Shown: piece by piece, positions 1-4,465 of the stretch
Numbering within the stretch: position 1 is the stretch's first letter
Layout of the letters: each line of letters starts with the position of its first letter
The notes under the pieces: generated by a model
What the model saw: only the letters and a program-made list of their open reading frames with translations
Told to the model about the DNA's origin: nothing
Database searches by the model: none
Source: Candidatus Desulfofervidaceae bacterium
GTDB taxonomy: Bacteria; Desulfobacterota; Desulfofervidia; Desulfofervidales; Desulfofervidaceae
Direction of reading: 5' to 3'
Length of the DNA stretch: 6,118 bases
Assembly (NCBI GenBank): GCA_021160485.1
Contig: JAGHCL010000185.1
Location: forward strand, 1-6,118
Program-made: the position numbers and the translations under genes

Positions 1-668
1 GGGTTGGGACTCTGGGGATAAAGGTGGTTGGGGACCTAGAGACAATTATTTCTGAGGCAGATGTGATTATAGATTTTACCTATCATAGTGCTTCTTTAAA
101 TCACTTTAAAATAGCCCAAAAATACAATAAACCTATCGTAATTGGGACGACAGGATTTACCCCTGAAGAGATGGCAGAGATAAAAGGGATGGCAGAGTCG
201 GTAAAATGTGTCCTTAGCCCCAATATGAGTGTGGGAGTTAATTTATTGTTTAAACTGGTGCCCCAGGTAGCAAAGGTCCTTGGAGAAGAATATGATATTG
301 AAATTGTAGAAATGCACCATCGGATGAAAAAGGATGCCCCGAGCGGGACAGCCATGAAACTAGCCCAGCTTGTAGCGGAGACCATGGAGAGAGATCTGGA
401 AAAAGTGGGTGTCTATGGGCGAAAAGGCTTGGTAGGTGAGAGAAAAAAGGAAGAAATAGGTGTCCTATCTTTGCGAGGCGGTGATGTTGTGGGAGAACAT
501 ACGGTTTATTTTGCTGGCCTGGGAGAGAGAATAGAAATCACTCACCGGGCCTCTTCCCGTGAAACCTTTGCTCGTGGTGCCTTAAGGGCAGCCAAATGGA
601 TTGTGAAACAGGAGAAAAACGGCATTTATGACATGCTAGATGTATTAGGATTGAAACATACAGACTGA
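1..668 (+). CDS. dapB: 4-hydroxy-tetrahydrodipicolinate reductase, 5'-truncated by the window edge
   Basis: Reduces the DapA product to tetrahydrodipicolinate with NAD(P)H, in the cytoplasm, on the lysine/diaminopimelate pathway. The reading frame is open from base 3 and ends at TGA 666-668, giving about 221 visible residues. DapB is usually about 265-270 residues, so some 45 N-terminal residues with the GxxGxxG dinucleotide-binding loop lie upstream. A GTG at 24 is in frame, but it is internal because family-like sequence precedes it. Seen: the IDFT strand end near base 70, IGTTGF (141-158), LSPNMSVGVN (213-242), and the signature EMHHRMKKDAPSGTA (309-353). That signature carries the catalytic His pair and the Lys of the HHRxKxDAPSGTA motif. 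The C-terminal ITHRASSRETFARGA dimer/substrate region is also present. The next gene, dapL, uses its product directly. Identification is secure. Confidence 0.96.
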   Translation, partial: VGTLGIKVVGDLETIISEADVIIDFTYHSASLNHFKIAQKYNKPIVIGTTGFTPEEMAEIKGMAESVKCVLSPNMSVGVNLLFKLVPQVAKVLGEEYDIEIVEMHHRMKKDAPSGTAMKLAQLVAETMERDLEKVGVYGRKGLVGERKKEEIGVLSLRGGDVVGEHTVYFAGLGERIEITHRASSRETFARGALRAAKWIVKQEKNGIYDMLDVLGLKHTD

Positions 669-677
669 TGTTGTGCT

Positions 678-693
678 TTACATACTAATGTAA
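678..693 (+). repeat. Inverted repeat abutting the dapL Shine-Dalgarno site
   Basis: TTACAT (678-683), loop ACTA, ATGTAA (688-693) is a perfect 6-bp inverted repeat. In RNA it extends by a U-G pair (677/694) and a C-G pair (676/695), so it would tie up the first Gs of the AGGGGG ribosome-binding site at 693-698. It lies in the 36-bp dapB-dapL gap. It has no following U-tract, so it is not a terminator. It could modulate dapL translation or be chance; the stem is AU-rich and weak. Confidence 0.4.
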
Positions 694-704
694 GGGGGAT
701 AAAT

Positions 705-1871
705 ATGAACTTTTCTTTTTCAGAGCGGTTGCAGCAGCTTCCACCATATCTTTTTGCCGAACTGGATAGATTAAAAGAAGAAGCTATGGCCAAGGGGATA
801 GATGTGATTGACCTGGGTGTGGGAGATCCCGATATTCCTACACCTGCTCATATTGTAGAGAAACTGAAAAACGCCGCCGAAAATCCTACCAACCATCGCT
901 ATCCTAGCTATGCAGGTATGCTTTCCTTCCGGCAGGCAGTGGCTGAGTGGTATGAAAGACGTTTTGGAGTAAGGCTTGATGCCCAAAAAGAAGTCTTGAG
1001 CCTGATAGGTTCTAAAGAAGGTATTGCCCATCTGCCTCTGGCCTTTATCAATCCTGGCGATATTGCCCTGGTACCAACACCAGCCTATCCTGTTTACCAC
1101 ATTGGCACCCTTTTTGCCGGAGGAACATCATACTTTATGCCCCTGCTTGAAGAGAATAATTTTTTGCCTGATTTGGACAAGATCCCTCCAGATATTGCCC
1201 GCCAGGCAAAGGTAATGTTTTTAAACTATCCCAACAACCCAACGGCAGCGGTAGCAGGGGCTGATTTTTTTGAGAGGGTTATTTCATTTGCTAAGAAATA
1301 CGAGATAATTGTTTGTCACGATGCTGCCTATACCGAGATGTACTTTGACGATTATAAACCGATTAGTTTTCTAAGTGTTCCTGAGGCAAAGGAGGTAGGC
1401 ATAGAATTTCATTCCCTTTCTAAGACTTATAATATGACTGGTTGGCGGATTGGTTTTGCGGTGGGGAATGAGAGTGTCATCAGGGGGTTAGGGAAAATAA
1501 AGAGCAATATTGATTCAGGGGTGTTTCAAGCAGTTCAAGAAGCGGGTATTACTGCACTTAAGAGTGATGAAGTAGTTGTAGAAAGGAATCGCAAAGTTTT
1601 CCAGGAAAGACGGGACCTGATGGTAGAAGGCTTACGCCGAATAGGACTGGAGGTAGACCCTCCCAAGGCCACTTTTTATTTGTGGATAAAGGTTCCTCAA
1701 GGATATAGTTCGGCAGAATTTTCCCAACTTTTGCTGAAAGAAGCAGGACTTGTCGTTACTCCTGGTAACGGCTTTGGCGAACCAGGTGAGGGTTATTTCA
1801 GGATGGCCCTAACTGTACCTAAAGAAAGGCTATCTGAAGCCCTGGCCAGGTTGAAAGATTTGAAGTTTTAA
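705..1871 (+). CDS. dapL: LL-diaminopimelate aminotransferase
   Basis: A PLP-dependent fold-type I aminotransferase. It converts tetrahydrodipicolinate plus glutamate to LL-diaminopimelate plus 2-oxoglutarate in one step, bypassing the succinylase and acetylase branches. The protein has 388 residues, a normal length for the family. Seen: [12 protein letters not shown] near residues 36-47, the cofactor-binding [10 protein letters not shown] (102-111), YPNNPTAA (175-182) with its conserved Asn, D206 and Y209 in CHDAAYTE, the Schiff-base lysine K240 in [12 protein letters not shown], and carboxylate-binding Arg in YFRMAL (R366). NPTAA in place of the NPTG common in related aminotransferases is, as I recall, typical of DapL-like enzymes. 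ATG 705 follows AGGGGG (693-698) by 6 nt. Position directly after dapB supports the lysine/DAP role over a generic aspartate or alanine aminotransferase, which is the main alternative. Confidence 0.92.
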   Translation: MNFSFSERLQQLPPYLFAELDRLKEEAMAKGIDVIDLGVGDPDIPTPAHIVEKLKNAAENPTNHRYPSYAGMLSFRQAVAEWYERRFGVRLDAQKEVLSLIGSKEGIAHLPLAFINPGDIALVPTPAYPVYHIGTLFAGGTSYFMPLLEENNFLPDLDKIPPDIARQAKVMFLNYPNNPTAAVAGADFFERVISFAKKYEIIVCHDAAYTEMYFDDYKPISFLSVPEAKEVGIEFHSLSKTYNMTGWRIGFAVGNESVIRGLGKIKSNIDSGVFQAVQEAGITALKSDEVVVERNRKVFQERRDLMVEGLRRIGLEVDPPKATFYLWIKVPQGYSSAEFSQLLLKEAGLVVTPGNGFGEPGEGYFRMALTVPKERLSEALARLKDLKF

Positions 1872-1896
1872 CTTTGTAATAGAATAGGAGCCCAAG

Positions 1897-2382
1897 TTGC
1901 ATAAGGCCTTTATTGGGATTGGCTCAAATCTAGGAGATAAAAGGGCATATTGCGAGCGGGCTCTTGCTTGTTTAGATGCTTTGCCCAAGACTCAGTTGAA
2001 ACGAGTATCATCTTTCTATCTAACTGAACCAACAGGAGAGAAACAGCAGCCATGGTTTTTCAATCTGGTGGCAATGATAGAGACAGATTTGGCCTATCAA
2101 GAACTATTTTTTTGGTTAAAACTCATTGAAACCAGACTGGGGCGCTTCCCTACGTGGGATCAAGGCCCCAGGATAATTGACCTGGATCTTCTTTTATTTG
2201 ACGATGTAGTGGTTAATACGCCGACTTTAACTATTCCTCACCCTCGTTTACATCAACGTGGCTTTGTTTTAGTACCTTTGGTAGAAGTAGCAAGAGAAGA
2301 AAAACATCCTATTTTAAAACAGAGTTTTAAAAACTTGCTCTCACAGACAAAGTTCAAAGAATGGGTGATTAGAGTAAGATGA
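1897..2382 (+). CDS. folK: 2-amino-4-hydroxy-6-hydroxymethyldihydropteridine pyrophosphokinase (HPPK)
   Basis: Transfers pyrophosphate from ATP to 6-hydroxymethyl-dihydropterin, the step before dihydropteroate synthase in folate synthesis; cytoplasmic. The protein has 161 residues, a single-domain HPPK length. Seen: AFIGIGSNLGD (4-14), SSFYLTEP (38-45), the pterin-side PWFFNLVAM (52-60), LGRF (81-84), and GPRIIDLDLLLF (90-101) with Mg-binding D95 and D97. HPRLHQRGFVLVPL follows at 115-128. The start is TTG 1897: an in-frame TAG at 1885-1887 excludes anything further upstream, the GSNLGD strand begins only a few codons in, and the next Met is residue 60. A TAGGAG site (1885-1890) lies 6 nt upstream. 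The stop overlaps the next start as ATGA (2379-2382), implying translational coupling. The substrate loop reads RFPTWDQGPR, somewhat different from the E. coli version. Confidence 0.94.
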   Translation: MHKAFIGIGSNLGDKRAYCERALACLDALPKTQLKRVSSFYLTEPTGEKQQPWFFNLVAMIETDLAYQELFFWLKLIETRLGRFPTWDQGPRIIDLDLLLFDDVVVNTPTLTIPHPRLHQRGFVLVPLVEVAREEKHPILKQSFKNLLSQTKFKEWVIRVR

Positions 2383-2639
2383 GACTTATTTTTTATATTT
2401 TACTTATTTTCGGCATATATTATTTATTTAAAAATATTTTCAAATCCCCGTCTTCAAAGAAAAAGAGGTCAAATTTACCTTGGCAAATAGAAGACGAGTT
2501 GGTAAAAGACCCGATGTGCGGTATTTACATTCCTAAAAGTAAAGCCATTAAAGCCAGAGTAAATGGACAAATACACTATTTTTGTTCAAAAGAGTGTAAA
2601 AAAAGCTACATCAAACAGCTAAAGGAGGGAAAAAAATGA
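2379..2639 (+). CDS. Small membrane-anchored YHS-type metal-binding protein
   Basis: An 86-residue protein with one N-terminal membrane segment (about residues 2-20, [20 protein letters not shown]). A basic linker follows ([11 protein letters not shown], 22-32), so the C-terminal part is predicted to face the cytoplasm. The C-terminal part (41-80) is a compact YHS/TRASH-like domain: DPMCG (44-48), an [12 protein letters not shown] strand pair, then CSKEC (69-73). C47, C69 and C73 are the likely metal ligands. Related small proteins with a hydrophobic N-terminus and such a domain occur widely (PP0621-like and YHS-domain annotations), but I know of no settled function. Metal sensing or metal storage would be guesses. 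The start overlaps the folK stop and its stop overlaps the transaldolase start, both as ATGA, so it is tightly co-translated. No strong ribosome-binding site of its own is visible. Confidence 0.8.
   Translation: MRLIFYILLIFGIYYLFKNIFKSPSSKKKRSNLPWQIEDELVKDPMCGIYIPKSKAIKARVNGQIHYFCSKECKKSYIKQLKEGKK
2622..2628 (+). promoter_or_regulatory. Strong ribosome-binding site for the transaldolase
   Basis: AAGGAGG, 7 nt before ATG 2636, lies inside the last codons of the YHS-type gene and dictates its lysine- and glycine-rich C-terminus (KEGKK). It is the closest match to the anti-Shine-Dalgarno sequence in the window. It suggests the transaldolase is made at a higher level than its upstream neighbours. 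Confidence 0.8.
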
Positions 2640-3289
2640 AGTTCTTTGTGGATACGGCCAATGTAGAAGAAATCAAACAGGCTAAAGAGATGGGAATGGC
2701 AGATGGAGTGACTACCAATCCAAGTTTGGTGGCTAAAGAAAATAGGCCCTTTCGTTCCCTTATAGAAGAGATATGTCAGATTGTGGATGGGCCGGTGAGT
2801 GTGGAAGTAGTAAGTCAGGAAGCTGAAGGGATGGTGAAAGAAGCTAAAGATTTGGTCAAGATTGCTCCAAACATTGCCATAAAAATTCCGATGACCATAG
2901 AAGGGATTAAAGCAACTAAGATTCTTTCGGCTGAAGGAGTAAGTGTGAATATAACCCTTGTATTTTCTCCTTTACAGGCCTTACTAGCTGCCAAGGCTGG
3001 GGCAGCTTACGTTAGCCCTTTTGTTGGACGTCTAGATGACATCGCACACGATGGCATGAAACTAGTGGATGAAATTGTTACCATTTATGATAATTATGGC
3101 TTTTCTACCGAGATTATTGTGGCCAGTGTCAGGCATCCCATGCATGTTTTAAAGGCCGCTTTATTAGGGGCAGACATTGCCACCATTCCGTTTAAAGTTA
3201 TTAAACAACTAGCCAAACATCCCTTAACAGATATTGGTTTAAAAAGGTTTTTAGATGATTGGCAAAAGGTGGCAGATAAAATTTTGTAA
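2636..3289 (+). CDS. tal: Transaldolase, short TalC/MipB (fructose-6-phosphate aldolase-like) type
   Basis: A class I aldolase of the non-oxidative pentose phosphate pathway. It moves a dihydroxyacetone unit from fructose or sedoheptulose phosphates through a Schiff base; cytoplasmic. The length of 217 residues fits the short decameric TalC/FSA group, not the long TalB group. Seen: [11 protein letters not shown] (3-13) with catalytic D6, GVTTNPSLV (24-32) with N28, SVEVVS (55-60), IKIPMT (82-87) with Schiff-base K83, and NITLVFSP (105-112). SPFVGRLDD (127-135) and ADIATIPF (near 180-187) also match. At the two positions that separate fructose-6-phosphate aldolase (Gln and Tyr) from true transaldolase (Glu and Phe), this protein has E57 and F129, so transaldolase is predicted. 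ATG 2636 follows AAGGAGG by 7 nt. The C-terminal 35 nt overlap the next gene. Confidence 0.93.
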   Translation: MKFFVDTANVEEIKQAKEMGMADGVTTNPSLVAKENRPFRSLIEEICQIVDGPVSVEVVSQEAEGMVKEAKDLVKIAPNIAIKIPMTIEGIKATKILSAEGVSVNITLVFSPLQALLAAKAGAAYVSPFVGRLDDIAHDGMKLVDEIVTIYDNYGFSTEIIVASVRHPMHVLKAALLGADIATIPFKVIKQLAKHPLTDIGLKRFLDDWQKVADKIL

Positions 3290-3836
3290 AATTTTGTCTA
3301 TTTACATCATATGTTTGTTCATTCCTGTTTTAACTAAGGCGGATATTTATATTTATCAGGATGAAAATGGCGTAATGCATTTTACCAATACCCCTATGCA
3401 TCAGGGGTATCGCCTTTATATAAAAGAAAAAAATGACTTTAGGGTTCATTTAGATGTAAACGATGACCTAATAAAAAGGATTGCTATTAAATACGATTTA
3501 CCTCCAGCTTTACTTAAAGCGGTAATTAAAGTAGAATCTGATTTTAATCCCGATGTAGTGTCCGAAAGTGGGGCAATAGGACTTATGCAACTTAAACCCG
3601 CTACAGCAAGAGAAATGGGGGTAACAAACCCATTTTCACCACAAGAAAATATTGAAGGAGGAGCACGGTATTTAAAAATCCTTTTAAACCAATTTCAGGG
3701 TAATTTACCTAGGGCCCTAGGGGCTTATTTTGTCGGACCGAATGCCATTTTACAAAAAGAAGAAGATACCAGGGTAAAGGCTTATGTGAACCGTGTCTTG
3801 CGTTATTTTGAATATTACCGCCAACATTTCCAATAA
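3255..3836 (+). CDS. Secreted lytic transglycosylase with DUF4124 and SLT domains
   Basis: Predicted to cleave glycan strands of peptidoglycan outside the cytoplasmic membrane, forming 1,6-anhydromuramyl ends. It has 193 residues. Residues 1-29 form a signal peptide: basic K4, R5, K9, K12; hydrophobic [14 protein letters not shown]; likely cleavage after TKA. A DUF4124-like segment follows ([17 protein letters not shown], 31-47), then a single SLT domain (about 72-185). That domain has catalytic E94 in [10 protein letters not shown], then [14 protein letters not shown] (102-115) and [11 protein letters not shown] (133-143). The AYNAG motif usual in this family reads AYFVG (157-161), which is odd. 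ATG 3255 is preferred: AAGG (3244-3247) lies 7 nt upstream, and it supplies the basic n-region. TTG 3294 would lack both. It overlaps the transaldolase by 35 nt and ends 2 nt before pgsA. Confidence 0.88.
   Translation: MIGKRWQIKFCKILSIYIICLFIPVLTKADIYIYQDENGVMHFTNTPMHQGYRLYIKEKNDFRVHLDVNDDLIKRIAIKYDLPPALLKAVIKVESDFNPDVVSESGAIGLMQLKPATAREMGVTNPFSPQENIEGGARYLKILLNQFQGNLPRALGAYFVGPNAILQKEEDTRVKAYVNRVLRYFEYYRQHFQ
3278..3297 (+). repeat. Perfect 10-bp tandem duplication at the transaldolase/transglycosylase junction
   Basis: AAAATTTTGT occurs twice with no spacer (3278-3287 and 3288-3297). The transaldolase stop codon TAA (3287-3289) straddles the join. In the second gene's frame the repeat encodes KFCKIL of the signal peptide. 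Because 10 is not a multiple of 3, gaining or losing a copy changes which frame continues across the junction. Confidence 0.9.
3388..3410 (+). repeat. Intragenic hairpin with a C4/G4 core
   Basis: ATACCCCT (3388-3395) and AGGGGTAT (3403-3410) form a perfect 8-bp stem around the 7-nt loop ATGCATC, inside the transglycosylase coding region (residues NTPMHQGY). No U-run follows, so it is not an intrinsic terminator. It is more GC-rich than its surroundings. A stem of this size may occur by chance in a 6-kb window. Confidence 0.5.
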
Positions 3837-3838
3837 CG

Positions 3839-4387
3839 ATGAAACAAAAAACTTGGACATTAGCTAATCATTTAACCTTATTGCGCTTGGGAGCAATTCC
3901 GCTTTTAATGCTTTTACTTTCTTTTGACCAAAAATTGCCATCTTTTCTGGCGGCGGCGGTCTTTTTACTTGCTTCTTTGACCGATTTTTTAGATGGTTTT
4001 CTGGCACGCTGGCAAGAACAGGTTACCACTTTAGGGAAGTTGCTAGATCCTTTGGCTGACAAGCTTTTGGTCAGTGGTGCTCTGATTATGCTTATCCCAT
4101 TGCAAAGGGTTCCGGCCTGGATGGTATTTTTAATCATTGCCCGCGAGATTGCAGTAACAGGTTTAAGGGGTATTCTCTCCAGTAAAGGCATTATCCTCAG
4201 TGCCAGTAAATTGGGTAAATGGAAGCTTACCTTTCAAACCATTGCCCTTTGCTGCCTTATTCTTCATTACCCCTATGGAGGAATTAACTTCCATTTTATT
4301 GGTATATTTGCCCTTTGGATTGCCCTTTTCTTAACCCTCTGGTCAGGATTTAAATATTTCAAGGAATCTTGCAAACACCTTTCTTGA
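3839..4387 (+). CDS. pgsA: CDP-diacylglycerol--glycerol-3-phosphate 3-phosphatidyltransferase
   Basis: Makes phosphatidylglycerophosphate from CDP-diacylglycerol and sn-glycerol 3-phosphate, the committed step to phosphatidylglycerol and cardiolipin; integral inner-membrane enzyme. It has 182 residues, the usual length. The full CDP-alcohol phosphotransferase signature D(x)2DG(x)2AR(x)8G(x)3D(x)3D is visible: D49, D52, G53, A56, R57, G66, D70, D74. Several hydrophobic segments are evident (about 12-28, 35-48, 76-101, 128-145, 150-170). The N-terminus, with ANHLTLLRLGAIPL, is family-like, so ATG 3839 is a good start. It lies only 2 nt after the transglycosylase stop, with no recognisable Shine-Dalgarno site in the preceding 20 nt, so re-initiation by ribosomes finishing the upstream gene is likely. 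Phosphatidylserine synthase relatives share the motif, but length and the N-terminal pattern favour PgsA. Confidence 0.93.
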   Translation: MKQKTWTLANHLTLLRLGAIPLLMLLLSFDQKLPSFLAAAVFLLASLTDFLDGFLARWQEQVTTLGKLLDPLADKLLVSGALIMLIPLQRVPAWMVFLIIAREIAVTGLRGILSSKGIILSASKLGKWKLTFQTIALCCLILHYPYGGINFHFIGIFALWIALFLTLWSGFKYFKESCKHLS

Positions 4388-4414
4388 GAAGTTTATCTCT
4401 TTACGCCTCAAGGA
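4381..4414 (+). promoter_or_regulatory. Candidate stem spanning the pgsA stop and the mini-ORF ribosome-binding site
   Basis: TTCTTGAG (4381-4388), which includes the pgsA TGA, can pair with CTCAAGGA (4407-4414): eight pairs, one of them G-U, around an 18-nt loop. The 3' arm contains most of the AGGAG (4411-4415) that would serve the small ORF starting at 4424. A ribosome reaching the pgsA stop would melt the stem, a geometry seen in translational coupling. It has no U-tract, so it is not a terminator. There is no conservation evidence; it is inferred from base-pairing alone. Confidence 0.35.
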
Positions 4415-4428
4415 GAAGAGTTTATGAT
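4400..4428 (+). promoter_or_regulatory. Candidate sigma70-type promoter for dnaE
   Basis: TTTACG (4400-4405, four of six matches to TTGACA) is separated by exactly 17 bp from TATGAT (4423-4428, five of six matches to TATAAT). A start near 4434-4436 would give a leader of about 27 nt that keeps the dnaE ribosome-binding site. It lies in the only sizeable gap of the operon. The -10 overlaps the start codons of the putative mini-ORF, so the two readings compete: the ATGATG may be only part of a -10 box. Confidence 0.35.
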
Positions 4429-4465
4429 GAAGCGGGATAGACTTGAAACGGGAGGAAGTGAATGA
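4424..4465 (+). CDS. Putative 13-codon leader ORF coupled to dnaE
   Basis: ATG 4424 opens a short frame encoding MMKRDRLETGGSE and ends at TGA 4463-4465, which overlaps the dnaE ATG as ATGA. That is the same junction type as folK/YHS and YHS/transaldolase here. AAGGAG (4410-4415) lies 8 nt upstream, a good ribosome-binding site with no other visible client. The frame is also that of pgsA: between the pgsA TGA and this TGA there is no other stop, so read-through would add 25 residues to PgsA. There is no hydrophobic segment, no amino-acid run typical of attenuator peptides, and no family I recognise. It could be a real coupling minicistron, a remnant, or chance; the overlapping promoter-like sequence is the alternative explanation. 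Confidence 0.3.
   Translation: MMKRDRLETGGSE
4450..4455 (+). promoter_or_regulatory. Ribosome-binding site for dnaE
   Basis: GGGAGG lies 6 nt before ATG 4462, which fixes the dnaE start. The start is also supported by the protein sequence, because FVHLHVHTQYS begins at residue 4, as expected for DnaE. Confidence 0.75.

Noticed and set aside
24..26. GTG 24 as the dapB start
   Set aside because: The frame is open back to the window edge with family-like residues before it, and a start here would remove the Rossmann nucleotide-binding segment; it is an internal Val codon.
101..1100. Minus-strand ORFs opposite dapB and dapL (101-385, 771-1100)
   Set aside because: Antisense to strongly conserved catalytic regions, with low-complexity composition and no family resemblance.
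1024..1215. A 63-codon plus-strand ORF inside dapL in another frame
   Set aside because: Fully nested in dapL, over its conserved region; no ribosome-binding site and no recognisable protein.
3708..3721. Perfect 14-bp palindrome CCTAGGGCCCTAGG inside the transglycosylase gene
   Set aside because: It is striking because it nests CCTAGG twice around GGGCCC, but a palindrome this long is roughly a once-in-a-few-windows chance event. It lies in coding sequence (PRALG) and has no second copy.
3868..4191. A 107-codon minus-strand ORF opposite pgsA
   Set aside because: Its Lys/Arg/Ser-rich sequence is the complement of the hydrophobic pgsA codons; an artefact of composition.
4388..4461. Intrinsic terminator between pgsA and dnaE
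   Set aside because: The pairing found there has an 18-nt loop and is followed by a purine-rich stretch, not a T-run.
4385..4465. Selenocysteine or programmed read-through at the pgsA TGA
   Set aside because: The frame continues for 25 codons after the stop, but PgsA is already full length at 182 residues, and other genes in the window also end in TGA without an obvious recoding signal.
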